From an uncultured Granulosicoccaceae bacterium (GTDB lineage: Bacteria > Pseudomonadota > Gammaproteobacteria > Granulosicoccales > Granulosicoccaceae), in NCBI GenBank assembly GCA_937998875.1, contig CALLBO010000020.1, positions 93,121 through 157,120 of the forward strand: a stretch of 64,000 nt of DNA. The letters are read 5' to 3'. This document shows positions 33,912-43,144 of this stretch, in pieces. Position numbers and translations under genes: made by a program. Each line of letters begins with the position of its first letter. Within the stretch, counting starts at the first letter, position 1. A model generated the notes under the pieces. That model was not told where the DNA came from and ran no database searches. It saw only the letters and a program-made list of their open reading frames with translations.

Positions 33912-35877
33912 ACAAAGATTCACTGGTGCTGAAAAAAAACTCATCTGGTCGATGCACACCAAAATGTGATCCTGGCTGCCACGCCCATAAAGCTTTGTCC
34001 GGTACGTTTCGCAAACGCTTCGATACCACGACAGGCTGCGGTGTCTCAGCCACAATACCAATGCCATAAAGCTGTTGAGCGTGAATGTCCAGCATGCGCT
34101 GCCAAATCTGTGCACGCTCATCTTCGGTTTTTGCGTCAACCCAATGATCAGCATACTCCAACAGTTCTTGAGCCTCTTTTAGATCTGGCGCTTCTCCCGC
34201 CTTACCACCAGTTTGATAATACTGGCCCCACTTTGGCCAGGCAAAAAATTCCTGCTGTGTCGGTGCCAGATACTCAGGTGAAGTATTTGCAGTCGGAATA
34301 CCGTTGTCCCAACCAAACCAAACCGACGCCATGCTGGCACCGGAGTTCACGTGCATTCTGAGGATATCCCTGTCAAGCGGTCGCATAACCATTTCAATAC
34401 CGAGGTCACGCCAGGTATCTACGATAATCTGCAACGCATTTTCTACCTCCTGACGTTCGCCAGCAGTTTCAATAACCAGCCTTAACGGTCGACCGTCAGG
34501 GAGTAATCGAATTCCGTCAGCTTGCCTTTCAACCAGACCCATTTCATCGAGTAGCCGATTGGCATGCGTTGTATCAAAGTTTGACCAGGAAGACTGATTT
34601 ACCTTTGAATATAACGGGCTTGCAGACAGACAGCTCATTCCGCCCTCAACACCCAGTCCAAAATACAAAGCTCGATTGATCATACGCCGATCAATACCCA
34701 ATGATAGCGCCCTGCGGAAACGTACATCGCGAAGCACAGCCCGCCAGACTGGATCGGCAAAATTCAGATTCGGGTAGATTGCCATCTGAGAGGCCGATCC
34801 GTTCGACCATAACAATACTCGATAATTGCCGCCATCCAGCTCGCCTTTCTTTAAGATAGAAACATCATTGAAGTCCAACCCGCGTGCCTGTAAATCAGCT
34901 TCACCTGCATTGGCTTTTGCAGCGATCAGTCCACCACCGACAATACTCATTTCTACCTTATCTATGTAAGGTAGTTGAGTTCCTTTACTATCAATTCGAT
35001 GATAGTAAGGGTTACGTACAAACACCTGGCGATTTTTACTGCTATCAGGTGATGACATCCATGGTTGCAGTGTAGGCAGGTCTGCGTTATTAAACTTGTA
35101 CATATTGTCGAGCTTGTTGTGCAGTGAATTCCAGCTACGTACCTTTTGGCTCTTTACCATCTGCTCAAGCGACGCTGTATCAGCATAGGTTTTATGGTAC
35201 TGCTCAAGATACTGTCTTGGCCGAAAAATAAACGGCGGGCGGGCCTGGGCAAGCAGTGGCACAAAATAGGGGTTGGGTTGGCTCCACTCATACACCACCG
35301 TCGTTTCATCCGGGTATGACACCACAGGCAGCTGTCCATCAACTCGCATAAACTGCGGCGGACCAGAGGGAGACAAATCCGGATTATTAGCTACATCCTC
35401 CCACCAGTATTTAAAATCCGCCGAGGTGAACGGATCACCGTTAGACCAACGATGCCCTGCTCTTAAACGCAGTGTAAATATGCGCCCGTCTACTACTTCC
35501 ATGTTCTTCAGAATATCCGGTGTAAGTGAATATTCATCGTCATAGATCATCAGTCTGGAGTATCCGTAAACTACCATCTGACGAATGTCTTTACTGCGAG
35601 AGACCATGGTACGCAACGTGCCCCCCTGCACACCGGTTTGACGCCCCTTGCTGACGAGGTCAACCACCAGTGGGTTTTTCGGAATCCTTTCCATAACCGG
35701 CGGTAGCTCACCACTGGCAACCTTCTCGCTAAAAAGCGCACTTTCCGAAGCAACCGGGCCTGCCACAACGCGCATTGGTAACAACAGACTGGTAGCAGCA
35801 ATCGACAGCAGGCCAATCATAAACCAGGCTATTGTGTGGTTGGATCTGCTAGTGGGCTGGTTTAAAACATTATCCAT
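33910..35877 (-). CDS. ABC importer solute-binding protein, family 5 (SBP_bac_5)
   Basis: 655 residues, larger than typical DppA (about 535). A signal-anchor or signal peptide (IAWFMIGLLSIAATSLLLP) follows a polar N-terminal tail, so export is expected. Family-5 features: LTPDILKNMEVVDGRIFTLRLRAGHRWSNGDPFTSADFKYWWED, VRFRRALSLGIDRRMIN and the C-terminal WQRMLDIHAQQLYGIGIV. The large size and sequence resemble those of oligosaccharide or long-peptide binders rather than dipeptide binders. Its start overlaps the end of the ATPase gene by 8 bases. Confidence 0.9.
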   Translation of the reverse strand: MDNVLNQPTSRSNHTIAWFMIGLLSIAATSLLLPMRVVAGPVASESALFSEKVASGELPPVMERIPKNPLVVDLVSKGRQTGVQGGTLRTMVSRSKDIRQMVVYGYSRLMIYDDEYSLTPDILKNMEVVDGRIFTLRLRAGHRWSNGDPFTSADFKYWWEDVANNPDLSPSGPPQFMRVDGQLPVVSYPDETTVVYEWSQPNPYFVPLLAQARPPFIFRPRQYLEQYHKTYADTASLEQMVKSQKVRSWNSLHNKLDNMYKFNNADLPTLQPWMSSPDSSKNRQVFVRNPYYHRIDSKGTQLPYIDKVEMSIVGGGLIAAKANAGEADLQARGLDFNDVSILKKGELDGGNYRVLLWSNGSASQMAIYPNLNFADPVWRAVLRDVRFRRALSLGIDRRMINRALYFGLGVEGGMSCLSASPLYSKVNQSSWSNFDTTHANRLLDEMGLVERQADGIRLLPDGRPLRLVIETAGERQEVENALQIIVDTWRDLGIEMVMRPLDRDILRMHVNSGASMASVWFGWDNGIPTANTSPEYLAPTQQEFFAWPKWGQYYQTGGKAGEAPDLKEAQELLEYADHWVDAKTEDERAQIWQRMLDIHAQQLYGIGIVAETPQPVVVSKRLRNVPDKALWAWQPGSHFGVHRPDEFFFSTSESL

Positions 35878-37642
35878 GGGTTCGCACCAAATGATTTGTT
35901 TCGCACTCTATTAAGTCTGGTGCCACGCCGTCTGAATAACGAAAAGCACCAGGCCAGGTGTCTGGTTCTCCCGCTCCCATCGCGACAGTATCAAGATCAA
36001 TGGGCCGATGAATGTCTGGCTCCGGGTGTGCTGCAATCAACGCCTGAGTATAGGGGTGTTTCGGATTCGACATTAATAACTCAGGTGGAGCCTGCTCTAC
36101 GATACGCCCACGCCGCATTACCGCCACTTCATCGGCGATACGTGCAACCACTGCCAGATCATGGGAGATAAACAGATAAGACAGTTGTAAACGATCACGT
36201 ATGTCTTCCAGCAAATCAAGTATCTGCGCCTGCACCGATACATCCAACGCCGAAGTAGGCTCATCGCAAACCAGTAAACGTGGGCGTAATGCCAGAGCTC
36301 GTGCAATCGACAAGCGTTGACGCTGGCCGCCTGAAAATGCATGTGGGTAGCGACGCAGCATTGAAGGGTCCAGCCCTACCTGTTCCAAAACCTCAATTGC
36401 GCGATCACGACGCTCGGCTGTCGTACCGATGTTGTGAATATCCAGCGGCTCTGTTAACGCATCGATAATTTGCATCCGCGGGCTTAACGATGAATGCGGA
36501 TCCTGAAACACCATTTGCGCTTTACGCTGAAAATCACACCGTTGCAGCGAATCGAGGGACTGCACGTCAATCGGCTGAGCGTCGGGATCTTCTTTAAAGA
36601 ATATTCGGCCTCCGGGATCAACTGTCTCAGCCCCCAAGGCTAAACGTGCACAAGTCGATTTTCCGGAACCGGATTCACCGACAATGGCGACCACTTTACC
36701 ACGTGGCACATCCAGGCTTACCCTGTTAACTGCCATAATACTTTGCTGTGGCAACCAGCCATGGCTGCCTCTCACGCCATATGTTTTGCTGACATCCTGC
36801 AAACTCAAAATTAAGTCAGCAGATTTAGACGAAACTGGCGGCCGGGTGAATGCGGGTATCACCGGTGCTGCCGCGAAAAGATGTTTAGTGTAGGGATGAG
36901 CCGGTGAGCCTAATACCAATTCGGACGCACCCGATTCCATAACACGGCCCTTATTCATCACGACAACCTGATCAGCCATATTGGCAACTACACCCAAATC
37001 GTGGGTGACCAGTATCAATGTCATACCGGACTCGGCTTGCAGATCTTTGAGTAAACCCAATACCTGCGCCTGGGTTGTCATGTCCAGGGCTGTGGTCGGC
37101 TCATCGGCAATCAGAAGCGCGGGTTTGACAACTGTCGCCATAGCGATCATTGCGCGCTGTTGCATACCCCCTGACAACTCGAAAGGATAAGCACAATAGG
37201 TACGATCAGGATTGTTAAAACCAACTCGCTCGAACTCAGCCAGCACCTGCCGTTTCGCTATGCTTGTAGAACAATCACGATGGAGTTTTAAGACCTCACT
37301 GACTTGCTCACCAATACGATGCAACGGAGATAAAGAGCGCATCGGTTCCTGAAAAATCATCGAGATGCGATCACCCCTAACCTGGCGCAGCTTCCGCTCA
37401 TTGAGTTTCACAAGGTCGCAAACGCCTGCCGGACCGTTGAATAGTATTTCGCCACGCCGAATTTGCGCCGATGTCGGCAGAATCCGCAGAATCGCACGGC
37501 AACTTAGCGTCTTACCGGAACCGGATTCACCAACCAGCGCCAGTGTCTCTCCAGCATCAACAGCAAAGTTCAGTTGATCAACAGTAGGTTTATTCCTGCC
37601 AAAGCCTATTGACAGGTCCTTTACACTCAGTAACGACGGCAT
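35870..37642 (-). CDS. Fused dual ABC ATPase (DppD-DppF / GsiA-like)
   Basis: 590 residues with two complete nucleotide-binding domains. NBD1 has Walker A GESGSGKT (about 38-45), signature LSGGMQQRAMIA and Walker B LLIADEPTTALD. NBD2 has Walker A GESGSGKST (about 322-330), signature FSGGQRQRLSIA and Walker B LLVCDEPTSALD. Each is followed by an oligopeptide-transporter C-terminal extension (HPYTKHLFAA, HPYTQALIAAHPEP). It powers the PepT-type importer encoded by 30037-35877. It is the first gene of the minus-strand group. Confidence 0.93.
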   Translation of the reverse strand: MPSLLSVKDLSIGFGRNKPTVDQLNFAVDAGETLALVGESGSGKTLSCRAILRILPTSAQIRRGEILFNGPAGVCDLVKLNERKLRQVRGDRISMIFQEPMRSLSPLHRIGEQVSEVLKLHRDCSTSIAKRQVLAEFERVGFNNPDRTYCAYPFELSGGMQQRAMIAMATVVKPALLIADEPTTALDMTTQAQVLGLLKDLQAESGMTLILVTHDLGVVANMADQVVVMNKGRVMESGASELVLGSPAHPYTKHLFAAAPVIPAFTRPPVSSKSADLILSLQDVSKTYGVRGSHGWLPQQSIMAVNRVSLDVPRGKVVAIVGESGSGKSTCARLALGAETVDPGGRIFFKEDPDAQPIDVQSLDSLQRCDFQRKAQMVFQDPHSSLSPRMQIIDALTEPLDIHNIGTTAERRDRAIEVLEQVGLDPSMLRRYPHAFSGGQRQRLSIARALALRPRLLVCDEPTSALDVSVQAQILDLLEDIRDRLQLSYLFISHDLAVVARIADEVAVMRRGRIVEQAPPELLMSNPKHPYTQALIAAHPEPDIHRPIDLDTVAMGAGEPDTWPGAFRYSDGVAPDLIECETNHLVRTHG

Positions 37643-37914
37643 AGTGATTTTGACTCTGGCATTTGTACCCTGTTCCGGGCCTCAGCAGCTGAGGGAATTA
37701 CAGATCTCCATTTCCGCATTCACCAGTGCAATGGCTGTTAAACGGCAAAGGCGACCCTATATAAGGGATTGCCAACCCGAAGTTCAACGATACTCCCATG
37801 AATCTGGTGAGCAAACAACCGTCACGAACTCTTGTTATACAAAATGAGACACACCAATCTTTGCTATGGTGCCTGGATCGCCGCTCTCCTCAAAAAAAAT
37901 AGCTGAACAACAGT

Positions 37915-40900
37915 ATGGAAACTAATCTAGTCAAATACATTTGGAAGTACAGTCGAAAACAGCAGCTGGTGGTGGTCGCGGCAACTATGCTGTCTTTTCC
38001 GATCCTCTACCTGACACTCGAACTTCCCAAAATAATTATCAATGATGCGCTAAGCGGAGTTTCAGCACAGAAAAATCTGTTCGGCTGGCAACTCAGCCCG
38101 GTGGTTTTTCTCACCGTTCTTTGTGTGAGCCTTTTGGTTTTGGTCATAGGTAACGGCATTATTAAAATGCGGCTAAACACGTATAAGGGTGTACTCGGTG
38201 AAAGGCTCATCCGACGTCTGCGCTACACCTTGCTACAGAATATTCTTCGCTTCCCGCTGCCCTATTTCTCCCGCATATCCTCCGGAGAACTAATAAGTAC
38301 CGTGACCGCCGAGACTGAACCACTCGGTGGCTACATTGGAGAGTCGATCGCCATGCCATTGTTTCAGGGCGGAACGATGATAACAGTGCTTATATTTATG
38401 TTTATGCAGAACTGGATGCTCGGGCTGATTTCGATAGCACTAATTCCAGTACAAGGCTATCTGATACCAAAGCTGCAGCAGCAGGTAAACAAGCTTAAAA
38501 AAGAACGAGTGCGCCACGTTCGCCGACTATCAGAGCAAATCGGGGAAACGGTTGCAGGTTCAACTGAAATTCGCTTGCATGGCACACAGCCATACACATT
38601 GGCCGGTTACTCACATCGACTTGGCGATCTATTTGAAATACGCATGAAGATTTTTAAAAAGAAATACTTCATGAAGTTTCTCAACAACACCATTAGCCAG
38701 ATAACACCCTTTATGTTTTATCTTTTTGGCGGTTATCTGGTCATCAAAGGTGAGCTCACTGTCGGTGCACTGGTAGCAGCCATTGCGGCCTATAAAGAAC
38801 TGACTAACCCATGGCGGGAATTACTCAACTACTACCAGCTACATGAAGACAGCAAGATAAAGTACCAACAAATCGTTGAGCTATTCAATCCGGATCAGCT
38901 GGTCGATGTGGATGAAGTAGAAACAGTCGACGAAGCAATTCCACTCAAAGGTAAACTCGATCTTGATTCCGTCTCATGGCGTGATGAAAACGGTAATACG
39001 GTTCTATCTGGCCTTTCGCTACAGATTCCAGCGGGTGCTACCGTTGCTATTACCGGTGAGTACACCGTTAGAAGAGCACGACTGGCTCACCTGCTTGCCG
39101 GTATCGAGCAACCCTTTTCGGGCTCAATAAAGATAGACGAACAAATCATGGCAACAGTACCGGACTCTATTCTGCGTCGACGTGTAGCAATACAAGGTCC
39201 GGATCCACACATGTTCGTCGGTACCATTTCTGAAAATATCGAGTATGGCCTGCTACAGCATGAGCCAGATCACAATGGCGATGATGTCGATCAAACAGCA
39301 CTTAGCGAAGCACTTGCAGCAGGCAATCGAGCACCACTCAATACCGGTTGGCTTGATTACCGGCAGGCAGGTGAACCGGACAGAGCTCGATCAGCACAAT
39401 GGCTGCAGCGGGTAATTAACGCAATTGGAGCTGGCCGGGTTATAGAAGACCGCAGGTTGTTTGAAATCCTGGATCCTGCGGAAAAACCAGAACTTTCCTC
39501 CAGATTACTCGTTGCTCGAACAGAAATACAAAAACAGCTGTCGCAACTGCCAGCGGCTTCATTCGTAGCGCATTTTGATCCTGAAGTTTTTAATACTAAC
39601 GCAAGTATTATGGAAAACATTCTATTCGGCATACCGACCGATGAAAGACTGCAGAACGAAGAGCGCGAACTGCACCCTTACCTGATTGAGACTATCGACA
39701 AACAGCTTTTAACCCCTCGCGCTACCCTCGTGGGCTTGCAACTCGCACGACACTTGTTGAGTGCACACACTAACAATACATTGACTCACCGGGAACTAGA
39801 GCACTTTAGTTTATCTGAAGACGGAATGGTGGAGCGCATCAAGACAACACTCGATTCCAAGAAGGCAGGCAAGGAAATGACTGCGGAAAGTCGCAACTTG
39901 TTAGTCTGTTTGTTCCTTCAACTCATACCGGAACGCCATACTTTCGTTAGATTAAGCGAACGTGCAATGAGTAGAATTTTGCAGGCGCGACGTGACTTTC
40001 AACAATACCTGCCAGCTGAGTTGGAGAACTCAGTCGAGTTTTTTAAGAAAGACAAATACCACTCACACCTGACAGTAAAAGATAACCTGTTGTTTGGCCG
40101 AATGTCTTTGAGTCAGCCTGCGGCAAGCCGCGCGGTAGATGAATTAATCACACGGGTAATCTCTGACCTCGATCTGGATGAGCCACTGTTGCTGCTATTT
40201 GGAGAATCACAGGTGGGTATAAGCGGGTCGCGTTTGCCACAAATAGCCAGGCACAGGCTTGCGCTCGGCAGGTCGCTATTGAAAAAACCCAGCTTACTCA
40301 TTTTTCACGATTCACTATCGCTGCTTGATGCAGAGGAAAAGCAGTCTGTAAGACAATCGGTTCGCGAATTGCTGCCTGACTGCACGATAATTTGGATTTC
40401 AAATGATGTTGAAAACCATGACGATTTTGAACAGGTTTATACTTTTACGGAAGCTGGACCTTTAAAACTTGAAGGAGCGCCGGGTACACGCAGTTTCGAG
40501 CCCGCAACTCAACCGGGCGAATCAATTGCCACTGATCCTTTGAACCTGATTTCAAACTCTATATTGTTTAGTGAATTATCTAACGCCAATCAGAGGTATA
40601 TTGCCGATCACAGCAAGCCTGTGAGCATGGACGCAAATACACGCATCTATGAGATGGGGGATACCGCAGATTCGGTCTGGATGGTTGTATCCGGAGAAGT
40701 ACAAACAAGCCGACCGAAAGTTCACGGAGCAGCAGTGATCGGTACATTTCAACGGCCGGAAGTATTTGGCGCACTCGATGTTATGGCCGACTCACCAAGG
40801 ACGATGCAGGCAACCACGTCTGAGGACACGGTGCTGCTCCGTATCGAGGCTTCGGCAATCGAATCTATTGCGCTTAGTGATGCACGTATATCCAGAACAC

Positions 40901-40947
40901 TGTTACGCGCATTGTCAAAGCAATGGATGCCGAGAGAATCCCGGTAG
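37915..40947 (+). CDS. ABC-exporter-like protein with degenerate NBD and C-terminal cNMP-binding-like domain
   Basis: 1010 residues. An exporter-type membrane domain with six segments (about 15-310, including FPLPYFSRISSGELIS) is followed by an NBD split by long insertions. The Walker A site (TGEYTVRRARL, about 380-390) lacks GKS/T. Q427 (AIQGPDP) is kept. The post-Q-loop segment appears three times: TISENIEYG (438-446), SIMENILFG (564-572) and TVKDNLLFG (720-728). The signature-like GISGSRLPQ is at 768-776. The Walker B stretch LLIFHDS (794-800) has His for Asp and Asp for Glu, and the H-loop has Asn830. Residues 885-995 look like a CRP/cNMP-binding domain (GDTADSVWMVVSGEVQ, FGALDVMADSPR). 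It is probably a regulatory or scaffold membrane protein rather than an active pump. It is a single gene with a terminator behind. Confidence 0.85.
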   Translation: METNLVKYIWKYSRKQQLVVVAATMLSFPILYLTLELPKIIINDALSGVSAQKNLFGWQLSPVVFLTVLCVSLLVLVIGNGIIKMRLNTYKGVLGERLIRRLRYTLLQNILRFPLPYFSRISSGELISTVTAETEPLGGYIGESIAMPLFQGGTMITVLIFMFMQNWMLGLISIALIPVQGYLIPKLQQQVNKLKKERVRHVRRLSEQIGETVAGSTEIRLHGTQPYTLAGYSHRLGDLFEIRMKIFKKKYFMKFLNNTISQITPFMFYLFGGYLVIKGELTVGALVAAIAAYKELTNPWRELLNYYQLHEDSKIKYQQIVELFNPDQLVDVDEVETVDEAIPLKGKLDLDSVSWRDENGNTVLSGLSLQIPAGATVAITGEYTVRRARLAHLLAGIEQPFSGSIKIDEQIMATVPDSILRRRVAIQGPDPHMFVGTISENIEYGLLQHEPDHNGDDVDQTALSEALAAGNRAPLNTGWLDYRQAGEPDRARSAQWLQRVINAIGAGRVIEDRRLFEILDPAEKPELSSRLLVARTEIQKQLSQLPAASFVAHFDPEVFNTNASIMENILFGIPTDERLQNEERELHPYLIETIDKQLLTPRATLVGLQLARHLLSAHTNNTLTHRELEHFSLSEDGMVERIKTTLDSKKAGKEMTAESRNLLVCLFLQLIPERHTFVRLSERAMSRILQARRDFQQYLPAELENSVEFFKKDKYHSHLTVKDNLLFGRMSLSQPAASRAVDELITRVISDLDLDEPLLLLFGESQVGISGSRLPQIARHRLALGRSLLKKPSLLIFHDSLSLLDAEEKQSVRQSVRELLPDCTIIWISNDVENHDDFEQVYTFTEAGPLKLEGAPGTRSFEPATQPGESIATDPLNLISNSILFSELSNANQRYIADHSKPVSMDANTRIYEMGDTADSVWMVVSGEVQTSRPKVHGAAVIGTFQRPEVFGALDVMADSPRTMQATTSEDTVLLRIEASAIESIALSDARISRTLLRALSKQWMPRESR

Positions 40948-41054
40948 TGCGATCAACTGTCAAAAGTGCTGGTTTAGGGCACTGCGAATTTCCAATCGCA
41001 ACTACAAAAATCTGCATTCAATGTAATATCGCAGGGCCGCGCAATACGAGGCAC

Positions 41055-41090
41055 AAAAAAAGCCGACTGCACTGAAGCAGCCGGCTTTTT
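41055..41090. terminator. Bidirectional Rho-independent terminator
   Basis: AAAAAGCCG-A-CTGC, loop ACTGAA, GCAG-C-CGGCTTTTT. It forms a long stem with A-rich and T-rich flanks, usable on both strands, between the convergent ABC-like gene and the porin gene. Confidence 0.9.
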
Positions 41091-41164
41091 AATAGTTACA
41101 TCTTACTTTCTTATTGTTAGCAGTTCACAAGGATCTGCCAATATATCCGAGTTAACTACGCTCT

Positions 41165-42121
41165 CTAGAAGTCAGCAGAAAGCAATAGTCGATAGTCAGT
41201 TACATCAGTATCGGCATCAAGCATATTCACTCGAGTACTGATTCTATAACCGTCGCCTAGATCATAACCAGCATCAAAACGAATTTTGGTGTCGTCGCCA
41301 ACATCCTGCATGCCTTCATAGGTAAGTCCCATGCTGACAGCTCCAAGGCTCCAACCAGCCTTTGCACTCAGGTATTGCTCAGCATCATCATCTTTGAATG
41401 CAAGCGCCAGAGAAACACCGGAAATTGAGTAGGATGCGCCAACAGACATCACTGTAGCTTCATTGACATCACCAACACCAACACCGATACCAAATCCACC
41501 CGCGCTGAATTTTGCGCCGATGCCTATCTTGTCACTACCGCCGCCCGCGTTGTCACCATTCAAAGTTCCAACTGGTGACCAGTTCAGACCGATCGTAGCA
41601 CCACCAAAAGTTCCGGTGTAACTTATCCCACGCTCTTCACCACCGATATCCTTCATGATGTCGCCAGCCATCTGACCGTATTCAATAGCGTCTGGAACTT
41701 CACCGATTCGGATGTCACCGAAATCGCCCTTCATACCAAGGTGGATGTTATCGCCCTTACCAGCATCGCCAGACAAAGCAAAGTCAGTACGGTAGTTAGC
41801 GTAGCCTTCCATGCCGTTGTTCAACGTCTGCGACGCACGCAGATTGATAGTTGAATCATCACCGAACATTTTCAGGTTGCCAGGCTCGGACGCTTCCACA
41901 GCATCAGCAGCTTCTACAACTACGACGCCAGCAGCGTCTAGAACTTCCTCAACCGCATCAGATGCAACAATGTCGTCCGCATCGCTTCCAACGATACCTA
42001 TTCCGAGGTAGCCCGACAGTGTTACAACAGGGCCGCCGCCTTCGTGGCCATCGGCTTGGGCTAGTGGTGATGCAGCAATACCTGCCAATGCCAATGCCGC
42101 AGCTGTCTTAGTGAATTTCAT
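41165..42121 (-). CDS. Outer-membrane porin (Gram-negative 16-strand type)
   Basis: 318 residues. A clear signal peptide MKFTKTAAALALAGIAASPLAQA is followed by alternating beta-strand sequence, VTLSGYLGIGI at the start, INLRASQTLNNGMEGYANYRTDF and LGMKGDFGDIRIGEVPDAIE (the loop-3 region usual in Porin_4 proteins), and a terminal Phe in YRLLLSADF, the BAM-recognition end. An acidic, Ala/Val/Asp-rich insertion (about 40-70) after the first strand is unusual. The ATG at 42121 has GGAG upstream; the frame extension to 42259 is not coding. It should give diffusion of small anions or cations across the outer membrane. Confidence 0.88.
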   Translation of the reverse strand: MKFTKTAAALALAGIAASPLAQADGHEGGGPVVTLSGYLGIGIVGSDADDIVASDAVEEVLDAAGVVVVEAADAVEASEPGNLKMFGDDSTINLRASQTLNNGMEGYANYRTDFALSGDAGKGDNIHLGMKGDFGDIRIGEVPDAIEYGQMAGDIMKDIGGEERGISYTGTFGGATIGLNWSPVGTLNGDNAGGGSDKIGIGAKFSAGGFGIGVGVGDVNEATVMSVGASYSISGVSLALAFKDDDAEQYLSAKAGWSLGAVSMGLTYEGMQDVGDDTKIRFDAGYDLGDGYRISTRVNMLDADTDVTDYRLLLSADF

Positions 42122-42664
42122 TATATTATTTCTCCAGTCAGGTATTTCTGATTGTGTCGTAAAAAAAAGCAGCAATACAAAATTGCCAATTGCAAATCGC
42201 CTCGTTCCCACCCCATTGACCAGTTGGCCTTCAGCGACAGCGCACGGCAGTGACCCCAAAAAAGGCTTGTCACCGCAATGTGTAGGATTATGCTAACGAG
42301 CTATTTGCAGAAAAACAACACTTTTTTGGCATATCAACCCTCGAAAATGGTTGCGGTCGTGAAAGTTTGTGAACAATCGCTCGCAAAATTCGGGATATAC
42401 ACTACGTCTTAGCCCTGCGCAGCGCCATTTGTGGTTATTTTGCGACGACCCGGTTTATGCGCCAAAAAAACTTGCAATCTGGCCATGTTGAGACCAACTA
42501 TCCAACAGCGGCCAGACGGCGCGACCCGATTACGCCTGGCTACAGCATGGTTGAACCACACCCACCTGCAGACTCCGATTTACAATGACGGCACGAACAA
42601 TAGAGCAAAGCAAAGGGCCGGCACAACAAACGTGCTACCTGTTACAAACTAGAGTGATAAATCA
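42122..42664. other. Divergent intergenic region, porin / nudJ
   Basis: 543 bases between the divergent porin and NUDIX genes. It must contain both promoters. No conserved gene, tRNA or repeat was found, and the plus-strand frame 42431-42652 resembles nothing known. Apart from the GGAG Shine-Dalgarno of the porin I cannot name sites. Confidence 0.5.
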
Positions 42665-43102
42665 ATGGTCTGGACGCCACATACGACAGTTGCAGCAATA
42701 ATAGAGCGCGATAATACTTTTCTGATGGTCGAGGAACGGATTGACGGTCAAATAGTTTACAATCAACCTGCAGGCCATCTTGAGGACGGTGAGAGTCTGC
42801 AGCAAGCGGTTATGCGCGAAGTTAAAGAAGAAACCGCCTGGTCATTTACTCCGAGAGCTATTCTCGGTATCTACCGCTGGCGACATCCAGTCAAACACCA
42901 TACCTACATGCGTGTCTCGTTCATTGGCGACGTCAAGGATCACAACCCGGCGCAGGAACTGGACAGCGTGATCAACAATGCGGACTGGCATACTCGCGCT
43001 GCACTTGTGAATATGAAACTTAGAAGTCCAATGGTATTGCGCACAATTGATGACTACCTGCACGGGCAAAACTATCCGCTGGCGATCCTGCAAGATGTGT
43101 AG
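42665..43102 (+). CDS. nudJ: NUDIX phosphatase NudJ
   Basis: 145 residues. The Nudix box GX5EX7REVXEE runs from G37 to E56 (GHLEDGESLQQAVMREVKEE). The N-terminus WTPHTTVAAIIERDNTFLMVEE and LGIYRWRHPVKHHTYMRVSF match NudJ (YmfB), a phosphatase of thiamine pyrophosphates and nucleoside di/triphosphates. It lies directly upstream of mnmA, as in E. coli, with 42 bases between, supporting the name. Confidence 0.92.
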   Translation: MVWTPHTTVAAIIERDNTFLMVEERIDGQIVYNQPAGHLEDGESLQQAVMREVKEETAWSFTPRAILGIYRWRHPVKHHTYMRVSFIGDVKDHNPAQELDSVINNADWHTRAALVNMKLRSPMVLRTIDDYLHGQNYPLAILQDV

Positions 43103-43144
43103 ATTACTAAACCACGACAAACCACGCTCACTCTTAGCATCAAA

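Noticed and set aside
37915..40947. A functional ABC multidrug or lipid exporter
   Set aside because: Every major catalytic motif of the single NBD is altered, so ATP-driven transport is not a safe annotation.
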